64,000 bases of DNA from Dehalococcoidia bacterium (GTDB taxonomy: Bacteria; Chloroflexota; Dehalococcoidia; DSTF01; JALHUB01), in contig JASEFU010000003.1 of assembly GCA_030018455.1 (NCBI GenBank), positions 186,001 to 250,000 of the forward strand, written 5' to 3'. Both the position numbers and the translations under genes were made by a program. The notes beneath the pieces are model-generated. The model saw nothing but the letters and a program-made list of their open reading frames with translations, was not told the origin of the DNA and searched no databases. Position 1 is the stretch's first letter, and every line of letters begins with the position of its first letter. Below, piece after piece: positions 35,637 to 43,568 of this stretch.

Positions 35637-37025
35637 ATGGCGAAGCTGCCCCTCGAAGGAGTCCGCGTCCTCGACTTCACCCAAGTGTGGGCGGGGCCCG
35701 CCTGCACCTCCATCCTCGCCGCTCTCGGGGCCTACGTGATCAAGATCGAAGGCATGAGCCGCCTCGACATCTCCCACATCCTGCTGACCGCCGAAAACCA
35801 GTTCACCGCCGAGCTCTGGAACCGCGGCCCCTACTACCACTACCGCAACCCCGGCAAGCGCGGCATCACCCTCGACCTGCTTCATCCCGACGGCATCAAC
35901 CTCGTCAAGCGCCTCGTGCCTGCCTGCGATGTCGTTATCGAAGCCTTCTCCCCGCGCGTCATGGGCAACTTCGGCCTCACCTATGAAGTGCTGCGCGAAC
36001 TCCGGCCCGACCTCATCATGATGTCGATGTCCGGCTACGGCCAGACCGGCCCCTACAGCGACTACGGGGCCTACGGCATGGGGCTGGAGCCCGCCTCCGG
36101 CATCGCCTCCATCACCGGCTACGCGGACAGCGGCCCCACGCGCACGGGCGTCTCCTTCACCGATCCCATCGCCGGGATAGCCGGAGCCGCGGCCGTCCTG
36201 ATGGCGCTGCGCCACCGCGACCGCACGGGCGAGGGCCAGTACATCGACATGTCGCAGCAGGAAACGGCGATCCCCTTCATCGGCGCCGCCCTCATGGAGT
36301 ACCAGATGACGGGCCGCATCCCTTGCCCCCGCGGCAATCGCAGCTCCGTCGCCGCTCCTCAGGGCTGCTACCGCTGCAAAGGCGACGATGACTGGCTGGT
36401 GATCTCGATCAGCGATGACGAGGAATGGGCCTCGTTTTGCGAGGCGGTCGGACATGCCGAGTGGCGCGACGACGAGCGCTTCGCCACCATCATCGCCCGC
36501 AACCGCAACCACGACATCCTCGACGCCCTCATCGAGGACTGGACGCGCGGGCAGGACCACATCGAGGCCTTCCACCTGCTTCAGAAGGCGGGAGTCAAGG
36601 CCGCCCCCGTGCTCAACGGCAAGGAGATGCTCCTCGATCCCCACCTGCGGGAACGCCACTACTACGACCTGCTGGACCATCCCACCGATCTCGGGCCGCG
36701 GCCCGTCGCCCGCACCCTCATCGCCAGGTTCGACCGCATGGACCCGAAGCCCGACCGGGCGGCCCCCAGTATGGGCGAGCACAACGCCGAGGTCCTGCAA
36801 GGGCTGGCGGGAGTCTCCGACGAAGAGCTGGCAGACCTGGAAGCGCGCCAGATCATCGGCACGGCGCCCATACTCGACATACCGCCGGACGCCGACCTCA
36901 TGGAGCTGCTGGCGCAATTGCTCTTCCCGCTCGACCGCATGATCGAGCAGGGTTCCATCCGCGCCGTCGAGCCGGACTACCGCCGGCAGCTCGGCCTCGA
37001 CGAGGGTGCACATACGGGGAAGTAG
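35637..37025 (+). CDS. Class III (CaiB/BaiF) CoA-transferase, pair 1 second gene
   Basis: 462-aa, full-length with a C-terminal extension after the usual end (DLEARQIIGTAP...). Conserved pieces: RVLDFTQVWAGP, SGYGQTGPYSDYG, the acyl-carrying acid as Glu in YIDMSQQETAI, the small domain with GCYRCKGDDDWLVIS, and SMGEHNAEVLQG. ATG at 35637 two bases after the partner's stop. The extension could be an interface with the first subunit. Downstream begins an interspersed hairpin repeat. Confidence 0.9.
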   Translation: MAKLPLEGVRVLDFTQVWAGPACTSILAALGAYVIKIEGMSRLDISHILLTAENQFTAELWNRGPYYHYRNPGKRGITLDLLHPDGINLVKRLVPACDVVIEAFSPRVMGNFGLTYEVLRELRPDLIMMSMSGYGQTGPYSDYGAYGMGLEPASGIASITGYADSGPTRTGVSFTDPIAGIAGAAAVLMALRHRDRTGEGQYIDMSQQETAIPFIGAALMEYQMTGRIPCPRGNRSSVAAPQGCYRCKGDDDWLVISISDDEEWASFCEAVGHAEWRDDERFATIIARNRNHDILDALIEDWTRGQDHIEAFHLLQKAGVKAAPVLNGKEMLLDPHLRERHYYDLLDHPTDLGPRPVARTLIARFDRMDPKPDRAAPSMGEHNAEVLQGLAGVSDEELADLEARQIIGTAPILDIPPDADLMELLAQLLFPLDRMIEQGSIRAVEPDYRRQLGLDEGAHTGK

Positions 37026-37036
37026 AGAGCTGGGGG

Positions 37037-37127
37037 TGTGCAGAGGGGGCCGGCCCCCTCTGCCGGGGGTCCAGGGGGTGTCCCCCTGGTTTCCCAAAAA
37101 CACTTCTTGGGCGGGTGGGTGGGAAGA
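37037..37127 (+). repeat. Interspersed hairpin repeat, copy A
   Basis: Contains a 24-bp perfect palindrome at 37040-37063 (half-site GCAGAGGGGGCC), a second hairpin CCAGGGGG-TGT-CCCCCTGG at 37071-37089, and the closing GGGTGGGTGGGAAGA. The same order of parts recurs at 51881-51980 and, reversed, at 56235-56338. Follows the CoA-transferase stop by 11 bases. Confidence 0.75.
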
Positions 37128-37270
37128 AAGGCGCCCGACATAACGGCGATCACCTCTCACGCTGCCCACGCGCAACCAGCTCCGCGCTAAGAGCGCGCCA
37201 GCGTCGAAAAGCGCCAGAATACCGTCACGACAGCCCGTGCACACCTCCTTTCTGCCCTGACTGGACGCTG

Positions 37271-37279
37271 TGCTATATT
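37271..37279 (+). promoter_or_regulatory. Extended -10 promoter of the SDR/CoA-transferase unit
   Basis: TGCTATATT, an extended -10 element 24 bases before the SDR ATG; no good -35 hexamer. An AGGAGG ribosome-binding site follows before the ATG at 37303. Confidence 0.5.
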
Positions 37280-37302
37280 GACCATGTTCGCAGGAGGCTC
37301 AG

Positions 37303-38061
37303 ATGGACCTAGGACTCGCCGGCAAGGCCGCCATAGTCACCGGCTCCAGCCGCGGTATCGGGCGCGCCATCGCCCTCGCCCTCGCCGGCGAGGGCTGCGA
37401 TGTTGTCCTCTGCGCCCGCGGCGAAGCGGCGCTCCGAGATGCGGAGGCTGAGGTCGGCAGGCGCGGCGTGCGGACGCTCGCCGTCGCCGTCGATGTGACG
37501 CAGCGCGACGGCGTCGAGACGCTTGTCCGGCGCGCCGTCGACGCCTTCGGCCGCGTCGACGTGCTGGTCAACAACGTCGGCGGCTCATTCGCCGGCGATG
37601 AAGATGACGCCTGGGATGCCAGCTATCGCGCCAACCTCCTGGCGGCTGTCCGCGCGACCCGACTCGTCGCGCCCCACATGCGGCGGCAGGGCGGCGGCAG
37701 CATCATCCACGTCGCGTCGATATGGGGGCGCGAGTCCGGCGGAGCGCTCACCTATAACGCCCTCAAGGCGGCGCTCATCAGCCACGCCAAGAACACGGCC
37801 CTCGCCCTTGCCCCCGACAACATACGCGTGAACTCCGTCGCACCCGGCTCCATCGCCTTTCCCGGCGGCTCGTGGCAGCGCCGGATCGACGCCGACCCAG
37901 AGGCGATGGCGCGCTTCGTCGAGGCGAACATACCGATGGGACGCTTCGGTCGGCCGGAGGAAGTGGCGGCGGTCGTCGCTTTCCTCGCCTCCGACAGGGC
38001 GAGCTGGGTGACGGGCGCTTGCATCAACGTGGACGGCGGCCAGTCCCGCTCCAACATCTGA
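37303..38061 (+). CDS. Short-chain dehydrogenase/reductase 1
   Basis: 252-aa classical SDR: TGSSRGIG cofactor motif (13-20), VNNVGG in place of NNAG, catalytic Ser in HVASIWGRESGG and Tyr-Asn-Ala-Leu-Lys (YNALK). A likely oxidoreductase of hydroxyacyl-CoA or a related alcohol/ketone, given the surrounding CoA-transferase genes. ATG at 37303 with AGGAGG upstream. Sits between the two CoA-transferase pairs and is followed after 10 bases by the third transferase gene. Confidence 0.9.
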   Translation: MDLGLAGKAAIVTGSSRGIGRAIALALAGEGCDVVLCARGEAALRDAEAEVGRRGVRTLAVAVDVTQRDGVETLVRRAVDAFGRVDVLVNNVGGSFAGDEDDAWDASYRANLLAAVRATRLVAPHMRRQGGGSIIHVASIWGRESGGALTYNALKAALISHAKNTALALAPDNIRVNSVAPGSIAFPGGSWQRRIDADPEAMARFVEANIPMGRFGRPEEVAAVVAFLASDRASWVTGACINVDGGQSRSNI

Positions 38062-38071
38062 GCGCCGCGCA

Positions 38072-38938
38072 ATGGCTGACCAACCGCTGGAAGGGCTGCT
38101 CGCAATCGACCTCGCGGGAGGCGTCGCAGGCGCGTACTGCTGCTCGCTCCTCGCCGCCGCGGGCGCCGAAGTCATCAAAGTGGAGCCGCCGCGCAAAGGC
38201 CACCCCCTCCGATACCGCGCCCCCTTCCTGAAGGACATCCCCGCGCCGGAGAATAGCGCCCTCTTCCTCTTCCTGAATGCGGGCAAGAAGAGCGTAACAC
38301 TCGACTGCGAAGCGGAAGACGGGCGCGCCCTGCTCCGCGCCCTTGTCGACAAGGCGGACGCCCTCGTCGAAGAGGCGCCTCCCGGCTATCTCGCCTCACT
38401 CGGCCTGACCTACGACGACCTGCGCCGCACGAACCCCCGGCTTGTCATCACCTCCGTCACATCCCACGGACCGTGGGATTCCCGCGCCGCTTACCGCCTT
38501 GACAACTTGACGCTGCTTGCCGCCGCCGGACGGCTCAACCCGGATGTCGGCTGCGGAGCGGACGAGGCCGCGGGCCACGCCGCTGAGTACGAGGCGGGGC
38601 TGAACGCCTTCGCCGCCACCCTCGCCGGTCTTTTGGGCGTCGCCGTCTCCGAGCGCGGCCAGCGCGTCGGGGTCGCGGGCGTCGAGTGCCTCGCGGCGAC
38701 AAGCGTCCTACCGAAACTGTCGCCGCGCCCCGCCGTCGCGGCCGCCGTCCCGTCCGTGGAGACCGAGCACCCCCTCGCGGGCCGCCTGGCCTATCCACCG
38801 CTGCCCTTCGCGCTCGAGGGCGTGGACTACCGGCAGCCGGCGCCCCTTCTCGGCGGCGACAACGCGGCGGTCTACGGCGAGATGCTCGGCTTGACTCCTG
38901 ACGAGATAGCCTCGCTCGCAGCGAAAGAGGTGATCTGA
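38072..38938 (+). CDS. CaiB/BaiF CoA-transferase lacking the small domain, pair 2 first gene
   Basis: 288 aa rather than about 400. The N-terminal part is complete (LLAIDLAGGVAGAYCCSLLA, EVIKVEPP, SVTSHGPWDS) and continues to the region of the active-site acid, here VGVAGVECLAATS. It then skips directly to the C-terminal link (PLLGGDNAAVYGEMLGLTPDE), so the middle small domain of about 150 residues is missing. No stop or frameshift is involved; both ends of the gene are intact. The adjacent gene 38941-39963 keeps that domain but lacks another part, suggesting a specialised heterodimer. Confidence 0.82.
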   Translation: MADQPLEGLLAIDLAGGVAGAYCCSLLAAAGAEVIKVEPPRKGHPLRYRAPFLKDIPAPENSALFLFLNAGKKSVTLDCEAEDGRALLRALVDKADALVEEAPPGYLASLGLTYDDLRRTNPRLVITSVTSHGPWDSRAAYRLDNLTLLAAAGRLNPDVGCGADEAAGHAAEYEAGLNAFAATLAGLLGVAVSERGQRVGVAGVECLAATSVLPKLSPRPAVAAAVPSVETEHPLAGRLAYPPLPFALEGVDYRQPAPLLGGDNAAVYGEMLGLTPDEIASLAAKEVI

Positions 38939-38940
38939 GC

Positions 38941-39963
38941 ATGAGCCGTCTACCCCTCGCCGCCGTCCGCGTCGTCGAGCTCGATGCCGGCCTTGCCGGC
39001 GCCCGCTGCGCGCGCATTCTCGGCGACCTGGGCGCGGAGGTGATCAAGGTCGAGCGGCCCTCGTCCACGCCACCGACCGACGCCCTCCGCTTCGACCTCG
39101 ACCGCAACAAGCTCGGCTGCGCTATCGACGCCGCGGACGAACGCGGACGCGCGATGCTCCTGCGGCTGGCGCGGCTGAGCCAGGTCGCCGTCGTCGCGTT
39201 TGACGGCGCGGGGCCATCTGCGGACCAGCTGCGTGAAGCAAAGCCCGACCTCATCATCGCGTCGCTGCCGCCGTCCGACGGGCCGCCCGCGCTCGAAGAC
39301 GTCACGCTGGGGACGGCAGCGGCGGCAGGCGTCCTGGTAGCGCTCGTGAAGCACCGGCGCACGGGAGAAAGCAGCCTGGTGGCGCTGCGCGGGGACGCCC
39401 TTGCGGCGTCGTTTCGGGGCGAGCGCGCCCTCCGCGCGCCGGCGCCGCCTTCGGCTTCAGACGCTCCCTGCGGCTGCTATTCGTGCGGGAGGGGGACCAT
39501 CGCCGTCTCCGTCTCGTCCGACGAGGAGTTCGCCGCCCTCTGCCGCGCGATCGGCCGGGAAGAGCTGGTGCGCGACCCGCGCCTTTCCGACGCCCCGTCT
39601 CGGAGCGAGAACGCGGCGGAGCTCGGGCGCTATATCGAGGCGTGGACTGCCAATCGCAGCGCGGAAGAGGCGGCGCAAGCGCTCCAGGAAGCGGGGGTGA
39701 GTGCCTCGCCCGTACTCACGCCCGGGGACATCCAGCGTGACCCCCACCTGCGACGGGGCGGCTTCTTCGAACTGATCGCCCACCCGGAGGGCGAGCGCGA
39801 AGTCCCACGCCTCCCCTGGCGCTTCCGCGGCACGTCCGTCCACACGCGCCTGCCCGCGCCCCTGCCCGGCGAGCACAACGCCTACGTCTTCCGCGACCTG
39901 CTGCGGCTGTCAGATGCCGAGATATCGGAGCTGGCCGGGGCGGGAGTTATCGGAAAAGTCTAG
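38941..39963 (+). CDS. CaiB/BaiF CoA-transferase lacking the glycine loop region, pair 2 second gene
   Basis: 340 aa. The N-terminus (VRVVELDAGLAGARCARILGD, EVIKVERP) and the small domain (CGCYSCGRGTIAVSVSSDEEF) and C-terminal link (PLPGEHNAYVF) are present, but the stretch that normally carries SxFGxTGPY and the following substrate loop is absent (about 60-70 residues). The likely active-site acid is Asp in VALRGDALAAS, the canonical residue. Three bases separate its start from the stop of the partner gene, so the two are almost certainly made together. Confidence 0.82.
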   Translation: MSRLPLAAVRVVELDAGLAGARCARILGDLGAEVIKVERPSSTPPTDALRFDLDRNKLGCAIDAADERGRAMLLRLARLSQVAVVAFDGAGPSADQLREAKPDLIIASLPPSDGPPALEDVTLGTAAAAGVLVALVKHRRTGESSLVALRGDALAASFRGERALRAPAPPSASDAPCGCYSCGRGTIAVSVSSDEEFAALCRAIGREELVRDPRLSDAPSRSENAAELGRYIEAWTANRSAEEAAQALQEAGVSASPVLTPGDIQRDPHLRRGGFFELIAHPEGEREVPRLPWRFRGTSVHTRLPAPLPGEHNAYVFRDLLRLSDAEISELAGAGVIGKV

Positions 39964-39985
39964 GCGCGGCGCGCCAGAACGCGCA

Positions 39986-40900
39986 TCATATCTTCTTCGC
40001 CACCATCCAGATGTGATTGGCGAACAGCGCATTCAGCGGCCGGATGTAGCTAAAAGGCCGCAGATACCGCACGGCGTCGAGGCACATCAACTCGATGGAG
40101 TGGCGCAACAGCGACCCCTTCTCGATGAACGGGGCCCAGAGCTCGATGCCGTGCGGCACCTCCCAGTGCTCGGTCTTCACCACCCGGAAGCCGCGCACCC
40201 GCAGCCTACGGGCGAGGCCGGCGGCTGTCTGCTCGTTGACGTGGTAGCGTTTCTCTCCGTCCGTCCGCGGGTACTCGCGCTCCGTCGGCAACGTCGGCCC
40301 GATGAAGTAGCTTTCGTAGCGGGCGAGTTCCGCCAGCCATCGGATGGCCTGGTGAACATGGCGGACGTAGGCCGGGTAAGTCACCCTGTACACGAGGGCA
40401 TTCGGAGAGGTGTGAACGACGAGCCTCCCGCCGGGCTTGAGCACGCGCCTCGCCTCGTCTAGCGCCTGCCGCAGCACGCGCGGGTACAGGTGCTCGACGA
40501 TGTCGCTCATGATAGCGGTGTCGAACGAGGCGCCGGGAAAGCTCAGCCTTCGGGCATCCATGATCGCGAAGAAGGCGCGGCCACGGACGTCGGCCGGCAT
40601 CTCCGCCAGCGCTTCCCGGGCGAGCCGAACCGCCGTGGCCGAGTTGTCGATGCCCACGGCGTCCGCGCCCCGCAGCGCCGAGTGCGCCACCAGCTCGCCC
40701 CGTCCGCAGCCGATATCGAGGACGCGTTCGCCGGGCAGGATGCGTGCCAGCTCAAGCGCTTTCCGGAGGCGGGCGCTCAGCTTCTGCCCGCGCGAAGCCA
40801 GGAACTCGCCGCTCCCCTCGCAGTGCCACAAGAAGTAGCCGCCGTCGTACTCGTCCGGGGGAACGCCCATCTCGGCAAGGGGAACGTCACTGCTGTCCAC
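39986..40900 (-). CDS. Class I SAM-dependent methyltransferase
   Basis: 304 aa, with the SAM-binding motif VLDIGCGRGE near residue 95 and DIVEHLYPR after it, plus a C-terminal region (HVNEQTAAGLARRLRVRGFRVV) like UbiE/Coq5-type small-molecule methyltransferases. Acceptor unknown. GTG at 40900 chosen; an ATG at 40870 without ribosome-binding site is the alternative. Last gene of the unit SDR3-SDR2-hydrolase-methyltransferase, convergent with the CoA-transferase genes. Confidence 0.82.
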   Translation of the reverse strand: MDSSDVPLAEMGVPPDEYDGGYFLWHCEGSGEFLASRGQKLSARLRKALELARILPGERVLDIGCGRGELVAHSALRGADAVGIDNSATAVRLAREALAEMPADVRGRAFFAIMDARRLSFPGASFDTAIMSDIVEHLYPRVLRQALDEARRVLKPGGRLVVHTSPNALVYRVTYPAYVRHVHQAIRWLAELARYESYFIGPTLPTEREYPRTDGEKRYHVNEQTAAGLARRLRVRGFRVVKTEHWEVPHGIELWAPFIEKGSLLRHSIELMCLDAVRYLRPFSYIRPLNALFANHIWMVAKKI

Positions 40901-40935
40901 GCGAAGTTTCCCGCGCAACCCGACCGCCCGGCAGC

Positions 40936-41748
40936 TTACGCCGCGTCGAGGAGGAACTCCCGTATTATCCGCGCCAGCTCGTCGCGGTGCAGAGTGTAGT
41001 ACATCCTGTCCGGCGCGACGACCAGGCGCGACCCCGCGATCGCCTTGTGGACGCGCTCCGCCGATGTTAGGGGGTGTATCTCGTCGCCCGGCTGGCCGAT
41101 TACGAGCGTCGGCGCCCGTATCTCGCCGAAACGCTCGACAGGCAGGTCGGGGCCGTCCACTACGCCTCGTATGGCGGCGACGATGCCTTCCGCGTTCTGG
41201 GCCAGCAGCCACTGCCGCATCCACTCGGCCATCTCGGGGGGAAACGGCTGCGGCGCGCCCTCGGCGTAGAGGCGGACGGCGATGTCGACCGCTTTCTCCA
41301 GCCCCACGCTCTCGATCAGGGTCGCCAGCCCGCCCAGCGTGTTTCGCGCCACAGCGAACTCCTGCCGGTCGAGCGGAGGCGGCAGCATCAGCACGAGTTT
41401 CTGGACCATCTCCGGGTGCTCGAGGGCGAAGACGATGCTCGTGCCCGCTCCCATTGAGCCGCCGCCCACGAAGGCGCGCTCGACCCCCAGGTGCTCGAGC
41501 AGCGCGTGCATATCGGCGGCAAGGCCGCGCCAGTGGTAGTCGGCAGGATCGGTGGTGTGACCGGAGAGTCCGTGACCGCGGGCGTCGTAGTTCACGACGG
41601 TGAAGCTATCGGTCAGGAGGTCGGAGACGTCGCCGAGCACGGCCATCGTCGCCATGCTGCCCAGCAGCCCGTGGGCCATGACCAGCGGGGGCCCCGCGCC
41701 CGAAACGCGGTAGTTCATCTCGAAGCCGTTGACCGTCGCGGTTGGCAC
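40936..41748 (-). CDS. Alpha/beta-fold hydrolase
   Basis: 270 aa. Nucleophile Ser98 in GGGSMGAG, acid Asp in GQPGDEIHP and histidine in MYYTLHRDEL make the triad; MAHGLLGSM gives the oxyanion loop. Likely an esterase, lactonase or C-C hydrolase of small molecules. GTG at 41748 preceded by GGAGG ten bases upstream. Co-transcribed with two SDRs and a methyltransferase. Confidence 0.88.
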   Translation of the reverse strand: MPTATVNGFEMNYRVSGAGPPLVMAHGLLGSMATMAVLGDVSDLLTDSFTVVNYDARGHGLSGHTTDPADYHWRGLAADMHALLEHLGVERAFVGGGSMGAGTSIVFALEHPEMVQKLVLMLPPPLDRQEFAVARNTLGGLATLIESVGLEKAVDIAVRLYAEGAPQPFPPEMAEWMRQWLLAQNAEGIVAAIRGVVDGPDLPVERFGEIRAPTLVIGQPGDEIHPLTSAERVHKAIAGSRLVVAPDRMYYTLHRDELARIIREFLLDAA

Positions 41749-41774
41749 GCCCTTAACTCCTCCCGGCGCCTCGA

Positions 41775-42551
41775 TTACAGGTGGGCCAGCAGACCGCCGT
41801 CGACGAAGAGGGTCCGGCCGGTCATGTAACCCGCGGAGTCGGACGCGAGGTAGACGGCGAGCGGGCCCACTTCTTCCGGCTTGCCCGGGCGTCGCATAGG
41901 GATGAAGCGGATGAGGCGGTTCGCCTCCGGGTTGGGGTCGCCCAGCCCCGGCGTGTCCTCCATCCACGCCGGAGCGATGCAATTCACCGTGATACCCTGC
42001 GCCGCCCACTCCTGCGCCAGCGCCCGCGACAGGTTGAGGACGCCGCCCTTGGCCGCGCAGTACGCCGAGCAGTTGGGCAGGCCGCGCTCGCCCAGTCCGG
42101 ACGCGACGTTGATGATCCGACCCCTCTTCTGCCTGAGCATGAGCGGCCCTACCGCCTTGCAGGCGAAGAAGACGCTATCGAGGTTTAGCCGCAGCACTTT
42201 GTCCCACTCGCCCGCAGTTATCTCCGCAACGGGCTTGGCCATAAAGAGGTCACAGCAGTTGACAAGGATGTCGATGCTCCCCATCTCCGACGCCGCATCA
42301 GCGACGATCGCCTCTACTCTGTCGAGAGCGATAGGATTGAGGCGCTTTGCGGTCGTGTTCTGCCCGCGGGCGGCAAGCTGACGCGCCGTCTCCTCGGCTG
42401 CCGCCACGTCGTCCTTGCTCTCGCCCGCCGAAGCGACGGTCACGCGCGCCCCCGCCTCGGCGAGGGCGAGCGCTATCGCCCGGCCCACGCTCGATCCGGC
42501 ACCTATCACCAGGGCATTCTTGCCCGAAAGGTCGAACCCTTCGACTGCCAT
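41775..42551 (-). CDS. Short-chain dehydrogenase/reductase 2 with altered NNAG motif
   Basis: 258-aa classical SDR. The cofactor loop is GAGSSVG, the catalytic Ser is in NVASGLGERG and the Tyr-Lys pair in YCAAK, but the structural NNAG motif reads NCCD. Domain length and the C-terminal LFVDGG tail are normal. ATG at 42551 with AAGGAGG seven bases upstream; SDR3 ends 12 bases before it. It may act as a pair with SDR3, as the two BbsCD subunits do. Confidence 0.85.
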   Translation of the reverse strand: MAVEGFDLSGKNALVIGAGSSVGRAIALALAEAGARVTVASAGESKDDVAAAEETARQLAARGQNTTAKRLNPIALDRVEAIVADAASEMGSIDILVNCCDLFMAKPVAEITAGEWDKVLRLNLDSVFFACKAVGPLMLRQKRGRIINVASGLGERGLPNCSAYCAAKGGVLNLSRALAQEWAAQGITVNCIAPAWMEDTPGLGDPNPEANRLIRFIPMRRPGKPEEVGPLAVYLASDSAGYMTGRTLFVDGGLLAHL

Positions 42552-42563
42552 TCTGCGACCTCC

Positions 42564-43382
42564 TTACAGCGTCACGTGGGGGACGAAGCCGACAGGGGCG
42601 TAAGCGTTCGCCAGCCCGCCGCCGTCGACAACAAAGCCCTGGCCGGTAATATAGCTCGAAGCGTCGGAGGCAAGGAAGACCGCCAGCGGCCCCAGCTCCC
42701 ACGCCTCGCCGAGGCGCTGCACCGGAATGAAGCGGCCCCGCTGTCGCCGCGCCTCCGCCTCCTGCTCGTTCGCCGGCGGCGCCTGCGACACGAAGCCGGG
42801 GATGATGCAGTTGACGCGCACGTTCTCGCGCACGAGCATCAGCGCCAACGACTTTGTGAATGAGATGACGCCCGCTTTCGCCGCGCTGTACGCCATGTCC
42901 TGCGGGAAGCCGCGCAGCGCCGTCCCCGACGACACGTTGATGATTACGCCGCCGCCCTGCTCGACCATGAGCTTCGCCGCCGCGCGGGCGCAGTAGAACG
43001 CGCTCGACAGGTTCACCGCCAGCGAGTCCTGCCAGTCCTCGTCCGAAATCTCCCAGACCGGCTTGCCCATCCCTCTCGCCTCGCCGATGCCGGCGTTGGC
43101 GAGCATGATGTCCACGCGCCCGAACTCCTCGCGCGCGCGGGCAACCAGGCGTTCCACCTGCTCCGGGTCGCGGACGTCCGTCCTCACGGCGATCGCCCGC
43201 TGCCCCGCTCCGAGGGCGTTCACGTCGTGCGCCGTTCCGTCGATCTGGGCCTGCGTGCGCGCCGCCGCCACGATGTGCGCTCCCGCTTTCGCCAGCGCCA
43301 GCGCCATTTCCTTCCCCAGCCCGCGTCCGGCGCCCGTCACCACGGCCACCTTGTCTTTCAGCGCTAGGCTTTCCAGAGTCAT
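42564..43382 (-). CDS. Short-chain dehydrogenase/reductase 3
   Basis: 272-aa classical SDR with TGAGRGLG, ANAGIGEARG, catalytic Ser in NVSSGTALRG, YSAAK and the terminal VDGG; all catalytic residues present. ATG at 43382 with AAAGGGG upstream; a GTG two codons earlier is also possible. First gene of the minus unit, behind an extended -10 (TGCTATCAT at 43446-43438), divergent from the LarA-like gene. Confidence 0.86.
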   Translation of the reverse strand: MTLESLALKDKVAVVTGAGRGLGKEMALALAKAGAHIVAAARTQAQIDGTAHDVNALGAGQRAIAVRTDVRDPEQVERLVARAREEFGRVDIMLANAGIGEARGMGKPVWEISDEDWQDSLAVNLSSAFYCARAAAKLMVEQGGGVIINVSSGTALRGFPQDMAYSAAKAGVISFTKSLALMLVRENVRVNCIIPGFVSQAPPANEQEAEARRQRGRFIPVQRLGEAWELGPLAVFLASDASSYITGQGFVVDGGGLANAYAPVGFVPHVTL

Positions 43383-43504
43383 TCGCACCCGACCCCTTTC
43401 AGACGGCTCGCCGCTTAACCCGCTTCAAGCCGGACAGATGATAGCACCGGCGGCTCTTCGGGGCCAGACGAGACGGTCCACCCGGGCGGGACGCCACAAA
43501 CGCG

Positions 43505-43533
43505 TTGATTCTAGAAGGCGTCCAACGTACGAT
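43505..43533 (+). promoter_or_regulatory. Promoter of the LarA-like gene
   Basis: TTGATT (43505-43510), 17-bp spacer, TACGAT (43528-43533), about 36 bases before the TTG start codon. Confidence 0.6.
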
Positions 43534-43568
43534 TACCATCGCCGAAAGCCCGCCACGAAAGGGACACG

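Noticed and set aside
35631-37244. Long open frame opposite the second CoA-transferase gene
   Set aside because: Shadow of a strongly supported gene; no family signals in the translation.
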